A DNA stretch of 64,000 nucleotides from JAWLHK01 sp041690355 [NCBI: bacterium] (GTDB lineage Bacteria; J088; JAWLBW01): contig JAWLHK010000004.1 of assembly GCA_041690355.1 (NCBI GenBank), forward strand, positions 235,554 through 299,553, given 5' to 3'. The position numbers and the translations under genes were made by a program. Within the stretch, counting starts at the first letter, position 1. Every line of letters begins with the position of its first letter. Positions 1-10,014 of this stretch are shown here, piece after piece. The notes beneath the pieces were generated by a model. The model was given only the letters and a program-made list of their open reading frames with translations. It searched no databases and was not told the DNA's origin.

Positions 1-1536
1 GTGCCCTGCGCGGCAGCGGCGGGGGAACTCCATAACGTCGAAACGTTCGTCCCGCCGCAGTGCTACACCCGCACGGGCAACGCGGCGAATCCCTGCTACG
101 TCTGCCACACGCCGGCCGCGCCCCCCAACTACCTGGACGATGCCGAGCTCCAGTCGACCTACTCGTTTGCGCCCCCTGCGCTGCGGAATCATTGGACGAA
201 TCTGTTCGTCGACCGCCGTCCCGCCATGGCGCGCATCGCCCGGGCCGAAATCGAGCGCTGGGTGCGCGCCGACAATTACTCGCCGTGGCTGCGCGCCTAC
301 CGGCCCCGGGCACCCGAAGCGTACGCGCCGGATCTCGACCTTGCGCGAGGGTTCGATGACGAAGGGTTCGCCCGCGATGGCTCGGGCTGGCGCGCCCTGC
401 GGTACGTCCCGTTTCCCGGCACCTTCTGGCCGACCAACGGCGCCGCGAGCGATACCTTTATTCGCCTGCCGGCCGCCTTTCGCACGGATATCCGGGGGAA
501 ACCCTCCCGCGCGATCTACAAGGCGAATCTGGCTGTGCTCGAAGCGGCGCTGAAGCTTCAGCCCCCCCGGCCCGGCGCCGGGGAATCGCGCGACGTTCGC
601 GCGGCGACCGAGCCCCTCGACGAGCGCGCCGTCGGCGCCGACCTCGACGGCGACGGCGCGTCGGGCACCGCCCGGGAACTCGCCGTGCTTCCTTCCCGCT
701 ATCTCGGCGGCGCGCGCGGGGTGCCGGTTGTGCCCCGCCTGTATCCCGAGGGGACGGAGTTTCTGCACACGGTTCGCTATCTGGACCCGCAGGCCGACGG
801 CATGCTGGCGCGCCGGGTCAAGGAAGTCCGCTACAGCCGCAAGTACCGCTTCCTGAGTCCTTCGCGACTTTCAGGCCTGGCCGAGGCCGAGCACGAAGAC
901 AAGGAGAAGGGGCTGGCCCGTCAGGTGGCGGGCGCGCCCGGAACCGGGTTCACGAACGGGCAGGGCTGGGTGCTGCAGGGATGGATCGAGGACGCGACCG
1001 GCGCGTTGCGCCTGCAGAGCGAAGAGGAACAGCGCTACTGCCTGGGTTGCCACGGTTCCATCGGCGCCACCTTCGACAGCACGTTCGCGTTCCCGCGCAA
1101 GCTGCCGGCGGGTGAAGGGTGGCGGGTGCAGTCGCTGACCGGGATGCCCGATTATCCGATGCGCGGCGCAAAGGACGGTCACGTGCTGACCTACTTCGCA
1201 CGCGCAGGCGGGGGAGACGAGTTCCGCGCGAACGACGAGATGCGCAGGCGGTTTTTCCGGAACGGGGCCCTCGACCGGACCCTCGTTCGGCAGGCCGCCC
1301 CGGGAGGCGACCGAGACCTTGCGTGGCTCCTGCTCCCCTCGGCAGAGCGCGCGTGGAACCTGAACCGCGCCTATCTCCTGCTCGTGAGGGAACAGAGCTT
1401 CGTGCGCGGACGCGATCCCGTGCTCACGCCGGTGACGAACGTCCATCGGGAGATCGCGAACGGCGAGACCGAGAACGGCGCCGCCGAGAACGTTTTTCAG
1501 GACGGGACGTTACTGCTGGATTTCGGCACGCCTTGA
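1..1536 (+). CDS. CxxCH-containing (cytochrome c-like) protein, 5' end outside window
   Basis: The frame is open from the first base and no signal peptide is visible, so the N-terminus is probably cut off by the window edge. Two CxxCH heme-c attachment motifs are present: CYVCH at residues 32-36 and CLGCH at 347-351. An Asp-rich loop (D214, D216, D218 followed by Gly) looks like a calcium site. Covalent heme would require export to the periplasm. I do not recognise the family; the large spacing between the two CxxCH sites is unlike small multiheme cytochromes. The gene ends 62 bases before the convergent hydrolase, with a short G-rich octamer array between them. Confidence 0.7.
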   Translation: MPCAAAAGELHNVETFVPPQCYTRTGNAANPCYVCHTPAAPPNYLDDAELQSTYSFAPPALRNHWTNLFVDRRPAMARIARAEIERWVRADNYSPWLRAYRPRAPEAYAPDLDLARGFDDEGFARDGSGWRALRYVPFPGTFWPTNGAASDTFIRLPAAFRTDIRGKPSRAIYKANLAVLEAALKLQPPRPGAGESRDVRAATEPLDERAVGADLDGDGASGTARELAVLPSRYLGGARGVPVVPRLYPEGTEFLHTVRYLDPQADGMLARRVKEVRYSRKYRFLSPSRLSGLAEAEHEDKEKGLARQVAGAPGTGFTNGQGWVLQGWIEDATGALRLQSEEEQRYCLGCHGSIGATFDSTFAFPRKLPAGEGWRVQSLTGMPDYPMRGAKDGHVLTYFARAGGGDEFRANDEMRRRFFRNGALDRTLVRQAAPGGDRDLAWLLLPSAERAWNLNRAYLLLVREQSFVRGRDPVLTPVTNVHREIANGETENGAAENVFQDGTLLLDFGTP

Positions 1537-1560
1537 GGTGCGTCCTTGGTCCCTCGGGCA

Positions 1561-1588
1561 GGAGTGGGAGAGTGGGGGATGGGGGGGA
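1561..1588. repeat. Octamer tandem array between convergent genes
   Basis: About three 8-bp units (GAGTGGGA, GAGTGGGG, GATGGGGG). On the other strand these read CCCACTCT/CCCACTCC, the same units found four times at 46875-46906. The array ends 10 bp from the stop codon of the minus-strand hydrolase gene. Confidence 0.6.
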
Positions 1589-1598
1589 ACAAGGACAC

Positions 1599-2429
1599 TC
1601 ACCGGGCTGTGAGGCGATGCTCCGCAAAAAACTCGAGGATCTCGCGGGCGGCGCGGCCCTCGTCCATGTCCCAGAAGAGATGACCGGCGTCCGGGAGCGT
1701 GAGCAGGCGGCTGTCGGGGATGCGCGACGCGATCTTCTCGGCATTCGCGCAGGGGATCAGGCGATCTCCGGTTCCGTGCACGACAAGCGTCGGCGCCTGA
1801 ATTTCGCCGATACGATGCTCGAGGTCGAACTCCAGAATCGCCTGCAGCTGCGCAAAGAGACCGCGGCGCGAACGGCGGTAGGGCAGGCTGTTCTCGACGA
1901 TGCGCTCGAACCGCGCCGGGTCGGCGGCGATCCACGCTTCCGTAAAATTGATGCGCAGCGTGGCGCGCAGGATATCGCGCGGATCGGTGACCGGCCCGCT
2001 GATCTGCATGCCCGCGAGCGTTTCGGCATCCGGGGGTACGTGACCCGTGCCGCCATGCATCGTGCAGCCGAGTACGAGCCGGTGCACGCGTTCGGGCGCG
2101 TCGAGGGCGAGCTGCTGGGCGATCATGCCCCCCATGCTGATGCCGACGACGTGTGCCTTCTCCCAACCCAGATGATCGAGCAGCCGGCGCGCATCGGCGG
2201 CGAGCTGCGCGATCGTGTAGGGGCCTTCGGTGATCGTGCTCTCGCCCATACCGCGATTGTCGAAGACGACCGTCGGATGCCGCTCGGCCAGGGCGGCGGC
2301 CAGTGAGCGCCAATCTTCCTTCACGCCCGTCCAGCCCATGATCATGAGGACCGGATCGTGATCAGCCCCCTCGTTCAACAACCGATAAGCAAGCTTCAGG
2401 TCGTCACAATCCAGGTATTGCGTACTCAT
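1599..2429 (-). CDS. Alpha/beta-fold hydrolase
   Basis: A 276-residue cytoplasmic alpha/beta hydrolase. Visible features are the oxyanion/HG region near residue 31, the nucleophile elbow GISMGG with Ser98, a late Asp in HGTGDRLIP and the catalytic His in DAGHLFWD. The substrate cannot be told from sequence; lactonase, esterase or haloperoxidase-like members all share this pattern. The ATG start was chosen because it overlaps the stop of the upstream glycosyltransferase-like gene as ATGA, which implies translational coupling. The longer upstream ORF only reads through that gene in another frame. Confidence 0.85.
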   Translation of the reverse strand: MSTQYLDCDDLKLAYRLLNEGADHDPVLMIMGWTGVKEDWRSLAAALAERHPTVVFDNRGMGESTITEGPYTIAQLAADARRLLDHLGWEKAHVVGISMGGMIAQQLALDAPERVHRLVLGCTMHGGTGHVPPDAETLAGMQISGPVTDPRDILRATLRINFTEAWIAADPARFERIVENSLPYRRSRRGLFAQLQAILEFDLEHRIGEIQAPTLVVHGTGDRLIPCANAEKIASRIPDSRLLTLPDAGHLFWDMDEGRAAREILEFFAEHRLTAR

Positions 2430-3292
2430 GCCCCCACCAGCTTCTGATACCACTTTTTCTTCGGGGCGGGCGGCGGCAGGGCAATCGGATGTTCGCGCAG
2501 ATGCGCGCACGCCTCTTCGACGGAAAGCGTCCTATAGAGCGCGAGCCGCTCGCCGATGGCCGCCTCGTATTCGTCTTTCTGGGCCCAGTAGTGAAAGACG
2601 TAGTCGTCACACGGCTGCAGCGCGACGTTCGTCTGCAGAAAGTAGCTGACGCCGTACTGCTCGACGAGCCCCTTCGGGTACTTCGGGTAGAGCTCGTCGA
2701 TGTACTCGATGACCGTCTGCATGAGTCCGAAGCGGCTCGGGTCGAGACCGATGGCGCCGGCATTCCACATCCAGCCCTGCAGGTCGACCGGCTGCCCCTG
2801 AAAGCGCAGCGGCGCCATGTGCTTGCGGAAGCGGCGGATCTGTCCGCTCGGCTTGCTCCAGACCGGATACTCGCGAACGTGCATGACGCCGTTTTCCAGG
2901 TCAATCTTCGGCCAGAGCGTGTCGTAGTCGCGCGTGAAGAACGTGTCGGCGTCGAGGTAGAGGAACTTCTCGTCGGGGTGCTCGCAACCGATGAGATCGA
3001 GAATCATGGCGATCTTCAGCCGGTGTGTGAAGTTCTCCGGACCGCGCCACGCCTGAATGCGCTCGGGCGAAAGCGGGTGGATGCTGATCGCCTCGGCGAG
3101 CGGCGCGAAGAACTCGGGGCGGTCAGCATAGAGATGAACGCGAACATCGGCCGCGCCCCGATGTGCGAGGGCCGAGTAAGCGGCATACAGCGCCTGCGTG
3201 CGGATGCCGTCCAATCCGTAAGCCTGGTAAACGACGTTCATGCTTTCGTCCATTGCCTCAAAGTCATCGTCGGGGAGCCGACAGGGGATCAT
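2426..3292 (-). CDS. Putative GT-A fold glycosyltransferase
   Basis: Up to 288 residues. A DxD metal/nucleotide-sugar motif sits in LDADTFF at residues 114-116, followed by a W-N-A-G segment typical of the acceptor-side loop in GT-A enzymes. No membrane segment or signal peptide, so it acts in the cytosol on an unknown acceptor. The N-terminus is uncertain: residues 1, 14 and 18 are all Met and none has a strong ribosome site, though GAGG precedes Met14. It lies 12 bp after the acyl-CoA dehydrogenase gene and overlaps the downstream hydrolase by 4 bp, so the three are probably one transcript. A metabolic link between them is not evident. Confidence 0.7.
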   Translation of the reverse strand: MIPCRLPDDDFEAMDESMNVVYQAYGLDGIRTQALYAAYSALAHRGAADVRVHLYADRPEFFAPLAEAISIHPLSPERIQAWRGPENFTHRLKIAMILDLIGCEHPDEKFLYLDADTFFTRDYDTLWPKIDLENGVMHVREYPVWSKPSGQIRRFRKHMAPLRFQGQPVDLQGWMWNAGAIGLDPSRFGLMQTVIEYIDELYPKYPKGLVEQYGVSYFLQTNVALQPCDDYVFHYWAQKDEYEAAIGERLALYRTLSVEEACAHLREHPIALPPPAPKKKWYQKLVGA

Positions 3293-3304
3293 GGCGGAGC
3301 CGGA

Positions 3305-5107
3305 TCAGAACCACGCGGGGCGCATGCCCGAGAAACTGTCGTCGCCGCGCCGGCACCGCTCAGCCAGTTCGCGGACGCGCGGGATCTCGGTCGCCATCCA
3401 GTACTGCGCGGCCTTCAGCTTGCCGCGGTAGAAGTCTTCGTCGTGCGCCCGCAACTTCAGCCCCTCGGCCGCGACCGCCGCCTGCAACAGCCACTGCCAG
3501 CCGACCACGAGAACGGAAAAGAGCATCAGGTAGTCGACGCTGTGGCGCATCATCGCCTCGGCGTCGCCCTGCATGCCCAGGGCCCCCAGGTGCATCGTGA
3601 GCGACGCGGCCTCATCGAATGCGTGTTCCACGGCATCGCTCCACGCGGCATCTACCCCGGCGGCCCGGGCGCGGGCCGCGACCGCGCGAATCTCGTCGCC
3701 GAGGATGCGGAGGGCGGCGCCCCCTTCGGCGACCACTTTGCGGCCGAGCAGATCCATGCTCTGGATGCCGGTCGTTCCTTCGTGAATGCTGTTCAGTTTC
3801 TGATCGCGCAACCAGGCTTCGGGAAGGTACTCGCTCGAGTACCCGTAGCCGCCGTGGATCTGCACGGCGAGGGCGTTCGATTCGAATCCGAACTCAGCCG
3901 GAAAGCTCTTGGCCACGGGGGTCAGGAGATCGAGCAGAAGGCGCGCCCGGACGCGCGCGGCCTCGTCGGGCGCGTGCGCCGCCAGATCGGCCTGCAGCGA
4001 GGCGGTGGCCAGTACGGCGAAGGCCCCCTCGACGATCGCCTTCTGACGCAGCAGCATCCGCCGTACATCGGCATGTTCGATGAGCGGCACCGGCGGCTGC
4101 GCCGGGTCCTTGGCCGTCAGCGGCCGGCCCTGCGTGCGGGTCTGTGCGTACTGCAGCGATTCGTAATAGGCCACCGAGGCGGTCGACGCGCCGTTCATGC
4201 CGACCATGATGCGCGCCTCGTTCATCATCTGGAACATGTAGGCGAGCCCGCGATTCGGTTCGCCCACGAGCCACCCGCGGCAGTCTCCTTCTTCACCGAA
4301 GCTGAGCACGAGGCTCGGCAGCCCCTTCCAGCCGATCTTGTGCACGGCCCCGGCCGTGTGCACGTCGTTGAAGACCAGGCCGTCGCCCTCGGGACGCAGG
4401 CGCGGAACGGCGAAGAGCGAGATCCCCTTCACGCCGGCCGGCGCGCCCTCAATGCGGCCCAGCGTAAGGTGCACGATGTTCTCGGTCAGATCGTGATCGC
4501 CCCCCGAGATGAAGATCTTCGATCCCTGGATGCGGTAGGTGCCGTCGGCGGCGGGGGTGGCGCGCGTCTTGATGTCGGCCAGGCTGCTCCCCGCCTGCGG
4601 CTCGGTGAGCGCCATGGTACCGGTCCACGTGCCGTCGTACATGCGGCGCATGAACTCCTGCCGCAGCCAGTCGCTGCCGAAGGCTTCGATCAGGTGCGCG
4701 GCCCCTGCCGTGAGGCCGTGATAGCAGTAGGCGCTCAGATTTCCCGCCATGAGATAGGCGCTGGCGAGCCCGGCGACAACGACGGGCAGCTGCTGGCCGC
4801 CCACGTCTGCGGGGCGCGTGGCGTTGATGACCCCCAGATCGACCATGCCCGGGACGACGCGGTGCAGCGGCTCGGGCACGTGCATGCGCCCGTCGCGGAA
4901 TTCGGGCGGGTTCTCGTCGGTAGGTTTGTAGGTCGGAAACAGTACGTCGCGGGCAAACCGGCGGGCGCTCTGGAGATAGAGGCCGAACGTGCCGCGATCG
5001 TGGTCGCTGAACCAGGGATAGGCGCAGAGGCGCTCGACGTCGAGAACCTCGTAGAGCAGAAAATCGATGTTCCGGTCGCTGACCAGCGGATTGCTTCCGG
5101 TCGCCAT
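3305..5107 (-). CDS. Acyl-CoA dehydrogenase family protein (long, DmdC-like form)
   Basis: A 600-residue FAD-dependent acyl-CoA dehydrogenase that would oxidise an acyl-CoA thioester to the trans-2-enoyl-CoA. Middle-domain motifs include [13 protein letters not shown] and GSKIFISGG. The C-terminal half has the [16 protein letters not shown] segment; its Glu is the probable catalytic base. The length and an extra C-terminal helical domain match the 3-methylmercaptopropionyl-CoA dehydrogenase-like group rather than the usual 380-residue enzymes, but substrate is not proven. ATG at 5107 has GGAGG four bases upstream; the GTG one codon earlier is too close to that site. First gene of a probable three-gene minus-strand operon. 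Confidence 0.88.
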   Translation of the reverse strand: MATGSNPLVSDRNIDFLLYEVLDVERLCAYPWFSDHDRGTFGLYLQSARRFARDVLFPTYKPTDENPPEFRDGRMHVPEPLHRVVPGMVDLGVINATRPADVGGQQLPVVVAGLASAYLMAGNLSAYCYHGLTAGAAHLIEAFGSDWLRQEFMRRMYDGTWTGTMALTEPQAGSSLADIKTRATPAADGTYRIQGSKIFISGGDHDLTENIVHLTLGRIEGAPAGVKGISLFAVPRLRPEGDGLVFNDVHTAGAVHKIGWKGLPSLVLSFGEEGDCRGWLVGEPNRGLAYMFQMMNEARIMVGMNGASTASVAYYESLQYAQTRTQGRPLTAKDPAQPPVPLIEHADVRRMLLRQKAIVEGAFAVLATASLQADLAAHAPDEAARVRARLLLDLLTPVAKSFPAEFGFESNALAVQIHGGYGYSSEYLPEAWLRDQKLNSIHEGTTGIQSMDLLGRKVVAEGGAALRILGDEIRAVAARARAAGVDAAWSDAVEHAFDEAASLTMHLGALGMQGDAEAMMRHSVDYLMLFSVLVVGWQWLLQAAVAAEGLKLRAHDEDFYRGKLKAAQYWMATEIPRVRELAERCRRGDDSFSGMRPAWF

Positions 5108-5425
5108 CACGCCTCCACGGTGAAAACGCTCATGGTGCCAGCCCCGGCGACGGGTGTCGAGCCGGCGCCCGGCCAGGTGGCGTCTGTCGTATGCAGTCTT
5201 TGCACAAGGCAGGCGAGAAGCCGGGCCGCTCTGTCAGAGGGTAACGGCAACCCGGCCGCGCCGCCGGTGGGAACCATCCTCCTTGAAGGCCCCATATGTA
5301 TCAATGCGGAACACTGTTGTGGCGTTTCGATACTTCGCGGGGTGCCGGTTTCTCGGTCCGGCGGTGGCGCGGTGGTTCGGTACGCTTCTCGCTACATTTC
5401 CGGATACCGAACCACGGAGAACGTC
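5108..5425. other. Divergent intergenic region with an 11-bp perfect inverted repeat
   Basis: This 318-bp gap separates the acyl-CoA dehydrogenase from a small plus-strand gene. The one clear element is an inverted repeat: GTGGTTCGGTA at 5372-5382 and TACCGAACCAC at 5405-5415, 22 bases apart. The right arm ends one base-step before the ribosome site GGAGA (5416-5420) of the small gene. It could be an RNA hairpin that controls translation, or two half-sites of an operator. On the minus strand an 8-codon ORF ends in a TGA that overlaps the dehydrogenase ATG. I see no other gene. Confidence 0.5.
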
Positions 5426-5626
5426 ATGGGCAACATCAAACACAAAACCCTGCTCCCCTCCCTGAGCGAAAGCCTGCAGCGCGTCAAGCGCACCAGCGTC
5501 GACGCCTACGGGTACGGCGAGGTCATGGGGGGCAACCTGGTCGAGACCGAAGGGATCGATCTCCACCATCACGAGCAGCTGCACGAAGACGCAAAGGACC
5601 CGAAGGCCGAGCAGAAGGCGAAGTAG
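5426..5626 (+). CDS. Small hydrophilic protein of unknown function
   Basis: A 66-residue, Lys/Glu/His-rich protein with no membrane segment. The ATG has GGAGA five bases upstream, directly after the inverted repeat at 5372-5415. It contains a HHHEQLHED run that might bind metal, but no recognised domain. It ends 12 bp before the convergent RND permease gene. Reality is supported by the ribosome site and isolated position only; homologs would need checking. Confidence 0.55.
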   Translation: MGNIKHKTLLPSLSESLQRVKRTSVDAYGYGEVMGGNLVETEGIDLHHHEQLHEDAKDPKAEQKAK

Positions 5627-5638
5627 CCGGCCTGCGGG

Positions 5639-8600
5639 TCACTCGCTGGGGGCCGGCTCGCCCGTCATCCGCCTGCGCAACGCATCGCGCAGGCCGATGA
5701 CGTCTTCGAGAATCAGATACAGGCACGGGACGATCACGAGCGTGATGCCCGTGGCGAACATGACGCCGAAGCCCAGGCTGATGGCCATGGGGATGAGAAA
5801 GCGCGCCTGCACCGAAGTCTCGAGGATCATCGGCATCAGGCCGAAGAAGGTCGTCAGCGACGTGAGCAGAATCGGGCGGAACCGGCGGGTCACCCCCGCG
5901 GTTACCGCCTGCCAGGTCGTCATGCCCTCGTCGCGGAATCCGTTGACGGCGTGCACGAGCACGAGGGAATCGTTGACCACGATCCCCGACAGGGCCACGA
6001 TGCCCATCATGCTGATGACGCTCAGGTCGTAGCCGAGCAGAAGGTGCCCAAGCACGGCTCCGACGAAGCCGAAGGGAATGGCCGTCATGACGACGAGCGG
6101 CTGCAGGTAGCTGCCGAACGGAATGGCCAGCAGGGCGAAGACCGCGACCATGGCCAGGATGAAGTTGCCCCCGAGCACCGAAAAGGTCTCGGCCTGATCC
6201 TGCTGCTGCCCGCCCATGGCGTAGGTCAGGTTGGGATACCGGGCTAGCAGATCGGGAAGAATCTGCTCCTGTGCCGTCGCGACGATTTCGTTCGCGTTTG
6301 CGACGCCGTCTTCGACATCGGCCGTCACGTTGACGACCCGCTTGCCGTCGACGCGCACGATCTCGGTATACGAACGGCCGCGCGTCACATCGGCCGCCTG
6401 CAGGAGGGGAATCTCCTGACCATTGGGCGCGCGCAGCAGAAAGCGTTCGATGTCGTGCTCGGAGACCCGATCGGCGCGCGGCAGGCGCACGTAGGTGCGC
6501 ACCTCGTCGCGACCGCGCTGCTGCCGCACCGCCTCGACGCCGTAGAAGGCGTTGCGCACCTGCCGCGCCATTTCAAACTCCGTGATCGCGAGGCTGCGCG
6601 CTTCGGGGCGGATGCGCAGGTCGAGCTGCTCCTTGCCGGGCATGAATCCGTCGTTCACGTCCTTGACGCCGTTGTAGGTCGCCAGCCCGGCGGCAAGCCG
6701 CGCCGCAGCCGCCTCGAGCACGTCGGTCTCCGGATGGCTCAACTCAAAGTCGATCGGCGCAGACGCCGCGGGGCCCGTCGAAAACCGGTAGGTCAGCGTC
6801 TCGATTCCAGGAATCTCACCGACGGCCTGCCGCCAGCGCCGGGCAATCTCGCCGGCCTGCACTTCGCGGAAATCGCTCGGCGTCAGATAGGCGACGACTT
6901 CGGCGAGATGGCTCCCCCCTCCCGACCCGAGCTGCATGGGGCCGAATTCGCCGGCGCCAAGGGCGCCGACCTGCGCAAAGACGCCGCGGCTCAGCGCTTC
7001 ACGGCCGCCCGCCGACGCGAAGACCTCATCGAGCCCGCGCAGGATGCGCTCCTGGACGGCGCGGGTCTCCGAAACGGGCGTCCCGAACGGCATGCGCACG
7101 GTGACGATGATGCGGTCACTGTCGATGCGCGGCATGAAGGTGAACTGCAGGCGCCCCCCGGCCACCAGGCCGACCGTCAGAAAGAAGAGGGCGACGGCCA
7201 CGGCCATCGTGACATAACGCATGGCCGCCAGGCGCTGAAACACCGGACGATAGAGGTCGTGAACGAAGTATTCGAATCCGTCGTTGAACCGGCCGCGGAA
7301 GTGGTGGAGCCGGCCGCGCCAGCCGGTTGTTGCCGGCGGCTTCGTGTGCGCCAGATGCGAGGGGAGGATGAACAGCGACTCGAACAGCGAGAGCAGCAGC
7401 ACCGTGATGACGATGATCGGAATGACGCCGAAGAACTTGCCGGTGACGCCGGGCACGAAGAGCAGCGGCGAGAAGGCCGCCACCGTCGTCAGCACGCTGA
7501 AGGTGACGGGCCCGGCCACCGAGCGTACGCCGGCCACGGAGGCCTCGAGAAAACCCATCCCCTGCTGACGGTTGTAAAAAATTTCTTCTCCGACCACGAT
7601 GGCGTCATCGACCACGATCCCGAGGACGACGATGAACGCGAACAGCGAGAGCATGTTGAACGAGACGTCGAGCCCCGGCATGAACAGCAGCGTACCGATG
7701 AAGGAGATCGGGATGCCCATCGTGACCCAGAACGCGAGCCGGATCTCGAGAAAAATCCCGAGCGTGAGCAGGACCAGGATGAGGCCGAGGTACGCGTTGC
7801 GCATCAGCAGATCGATGCGGTCGCGGTACAGTTCCGACGAATCGCCGAGGTAGGCGAGGCGGGCCGTCGGGGGGAGCTCCTGCGACACCCGCGCGATGTA
7901 TTCCTTGACCGCTTCGGCGACCTCGATGGGGGTCTCGTTGCCGACGCGGAAGACTTTCACGAGCGCCGCGCGACGGCCCTCGAAGGTAGCCTCCTGATCG
8001 GTGTCGCTGAACCCGTCGCGTACGACGGCGACGTCGCGCACGAGCACCTGCGTGCCGTCGGGGCGCGTGAGCAGCGCGATATCAGCGAATTCGTCGCCCC
8101 GGTTGCGCCGTTCGGTCGTGCGCAGCAGGATCTCGCCGCTGCGGGTCTCGACGGCCCCCGCCGGCAGCTCCACCGAAGCCGCGCGGATGCGGTTGGCCAT
8201 GGCGTCGAGCGTCAGGCCGTAGCGGCGCAGATTGTCCTGCGAAATCTCGATGCTGATCTCATAGGGGCGCACGGCCGCGAGTTCCGCATAGCTGATGCGG
8301 GGATCGTCGAGCAGATCGTCGCGCACCTTCTCGGCCAGCACGCGCAGCGACAGTTCGTCCTGTTCGCCGTAGACAGCCACCGAGATGACTTCGCGCCGGC
8401 TGCTCGCGAGGCTGACGACGGGGCGTTCGGCGTCGGCGGGAAAAGACTGAATCCGGTCGACGGCGCTCTTGACGTCGGCCAGGGCGCGATCGACGTCGGC
8501 GTTGTCTTCGAGCTCGACGATGACGACCGCCATTCCCTCCTGGGCGGTCGCGCGCACCTCCTTGAGGTCGTCGATGCCGCGGATCGACTCTTCGACCGCC

Positions 8601-8830
8601 AGCACGACCCCCTGCTCGACTTCGCTCGGGCTGGCGCCTGGGTAGGCGATAGCGACCGTGATGATGTCGAGCTCGAACTCGGGAAAGACTTCCTGGCGGA
8701 TACGCGGCAGCGAGAGCAGCCCGCCGATGATCAGAACGGCCATCAACAGATTGCCGGCTACCTTGTGGCGGGCCATCCAGGCCAGCGGCCCGCGGATGCG
8801 GTCGGCGGGCGTTTGCGGTTCGGCGGCCAT
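5639..8830 (-). CDS. RND efflux transporter permease subunit
   Basis: A 1063-residue inner-membrane proton-driven exporter of the AcrB/HAE type. It shows the expected two repeats: an N-terminal helix (VAGNLLMAVLIIGG), a large periplasmic loop, then bundles of helices, with a second copy after about residue 520. The proton-relay Asp pair lies in LGIVVDDAIVVGE; the matching helix in the second half has GIVVNDSLVLV, without the Lys of E. coli AcrB. The start overlaps the adaptor stop as TGATG. No TolC-like outer-membrane factor is next to it, so it probably borrows one encoded elsewhere. Substrate unknown. Confidence 0.93.
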   Translation of the reverse strand: MAAEPQTPADRIRGPLAWMARHKVAGNLLMAVLIIGGLLSLPRIRQEVFPEFELDIITVAIAYPGASPSEVEQGVVLAVEESIRGIDDLKEVRATAQEGMAVVIVELEDNADVDRALADVKSAVDRIQSFPADAERPVVSLASSRREVISVAVYGEQDELSLRVLAEKVRDDLLDDPRISYAELAAVRPYEISIEISQDNLRRYGLTLDAMANRIRAASVELPAGAVETRSGEILLRTTERRNRGDEFADIALLTRPDGTQVLVRDVAVVRDGFSDTDQEATFEGRRAALVKVFRVGNETPIEVAEAVKEYIARVSQELPPTARLAYLGDSSELYRDRIDLLMRNAYLGLILVLLTLGIFLEIRLAFWVTMGIPISFIGTLLFMPGLDVSFNMLSLFAFIVVLGIVVDDAIVVGEEIFYNRQQGMGFLEASVAGVRSVAGPVTFSVLTTVAAFSPLLFVPGVTGKFFGVIPIIVITVLLLSLFESLFILPSHLAHTKPPATTGWRGRLHHFRGRFNDGFEYFVHDLYRPVFQRLAAMRYVTMAVAVALFFLTVGLVAGGRLQFTFMPRIDSDRIIVTVRMPFGTPVSETRAVQERILRGLDEVFASAGGREALSRGVFAQVGALGAGEFGPMQLGSGGGSHLAEVVAYLTPSDFREVQAGEIARRWRQAVGEIPGIETLTYRFSTGPAASAPIDFELSHPETDVLEAAAARLAAGLATYNGVKDVNDGFMPGKEQLDLRIRPEARSLAITEFEMARQVRNAFYGVEAVRQQRGRDEVRTYVRLPRADRVSEHDIERFLLRAPNGQEIPLLQAADVTRGRSYTEIVRVDGKRVVNVTADVEDGVANANEIVATAQEQILPDLLARYPNLTYAMGGQQQDQAETFSVLGGNFILAMVAVFALLAIPFGSYLQPLVVMTAIPFGFVGAVLGHLLLGYDLSVISMMGIVALSGIVVNDSLVLVHAVNGFRDEGMTTWQAVTAGVTRRFRPILLTSLTTFFGLMPMILETSVQARFLIPMAISLGFGVMFATGITLVIVPCLYLILEDVIGLRDALRRRMTGEPAPSE

Positions 8831-10014
8831 CAGGAACCCTGCTTCCCTTCGCTTTCGGGCGGAATTTCACGCAGCGCCATGCCCTGCAACGGAGTGGCGA
8901 TCCGGCTGGTCACGATGCGCTCGCCGGCGGCAAGCCCGGACCGCACGAGCACGGAGTCTGCGCGGCGCCAGGCGACCTCGACCGGGCGGATTTCGAGGCG
9001 GCTGTCGGGAGTCATGACGTAGACCTCATCCCCTTCGCGCAAGGCGACACGGGGAATCTCAATGACGTCTTCGAGCGCCTTGCCCTCGATGCGCACGTTC
9101 ACAAAGGCGCCGAGAAAGAGCGGCAGCGGATTACTACCGTCGAGCGGTTGGGGAATATTGATCAGCAGACGCGCCATGCGCCCCGCCTGCTCCAGATCGC
9201 CGAGCAGCCTGACCGCTTCGCCGTTCCAAACACCGCGATCGGCGCCCGCATTAAGGATCACCTCGGCGCGGGCGCCCTGTTCACCGTCGGAGGGGAGGCG
9301 AATCGAAGCCACTTTATCGAGGGGAATCGAGGCCTGCACACGGAAGATGTCAGTACCGACCAGCGCCGCGACGCGCACCGAAGGGCCCACGATCTGGCCG
9401 ACGTCGACCGACTCGGACTGCACGAGGGCGTTCATGGGCGCGGTCACCGTGGTGCGCTCGAGCGCGAGCTGCGCCTGCGCCAGGGCGCTGCGCGCCCCTT
9501 CGAGGGCGGCCTCGGCGGCGCGCAGCTGCGGTTCGCGCAGCACGAGCGGATTCGTGGCGCCGGTGACGGCGGCGCGATCGCGGGTCAACGCCAGCTCTTT
9601 CTCGGCGACGAGGCCGCGGCCCCGCTCCACCTCGAGCTCCACCTCGGCGCGGCGCACCTGGGCGCGCGCCTGGTTGACGGCGAGCTCGAAATCGCGCGGG
9701 TCGATGCGCATCAGCGGCGCTCCCTTGCTCACGCGGGCGCCAGCGACGAGATCGGGGCTCTTCCACACGACGCGGCCGGAGACCTGCGGCGAGAGCGCGA
9801 CCTGACTCGCCGGCACAACGGTGCCCTGGGCCTCGATCCAGGTCGCATGCCGCCGGGCCTGCACCTCGAGAACCTCGACGAGCGCGGCCCGCTCTTCAAT
9901 GGGGTTTTTTTCGGCCTTCGGTTTCGTGCGGACCAGGGTGACGAATCCGATGATGCCGACGACCAGAATAATCAGGGGGACGACGCCCCGAGACAGCAGT
10001 TTGCGACGATCCAC
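8830..10014 (-). CDS. RND efflux periplasmic adaptor subunit (membrane fusion protein)
   Basis: A 394-residue adaptor that bridges the permease and an outer-membrane channel. It has one N-terminal membrane anchor (VPLIILVVGIIGFVTLV), a barrel-sandwich lipoyl-like region (SPQVSGRVVWKSPDLVAGARV), an alpha-hairpin with heptad-like Ala/Glu/Arg stretches, and a C-terminal beta-barrel. The GTG start at 10014 was chosen because AAGGAG lies six bases upstream and gives a proper anchor. The longer upstream reading frame is Arg/Gly-rich noise. It is first in a two-gene operon, coupled to the permease by a one-base TGATG overlap. Confidence 0.9.
   Translation of the reverse strand: MDRRKLLSRGVVPLIILVVGIIGFVTLVRTKPKAEKNPIEERAALVEVLEVQARRHATWIEAQGTVVPASQVALSPQVSGRVVWKSPDLVAGARVSKGAPLMRIDPRDFELAVNQARAQVRRAEVELEVERGRGLVAEKELALTRDRAAVTGATNPLVLREPQLRAAEAALEGARSALAQAQLALERTTVTAPMNALVQSESVDVGQIVGPSVRVAALVGTDIFRVQASIPLDKVASIRLPSDGEQGARAEVILNAGADRGVWNGEAVRLLGDLEQAGRMARLLINIPQPLDGSNPLPLFLGAFVNVRIEGKALEDVIEIPRVALREGDEVYVMTPDSRLEIRPVEVAWRRADSVLVRSGLAAGERIVTSRIATPLQGMALREIPPESEGKQGS

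Noticed and set aside
2489-5626. 1045-codon plus-strand open frame
   Set aside because: It runs antisense through the acyl-CoA dehydrogenase and glycosyltransferase genes, a common shadow in high-G+C DNA. Only its last 66 codons, after a ribosome site, are kept as the small gene at 5426.
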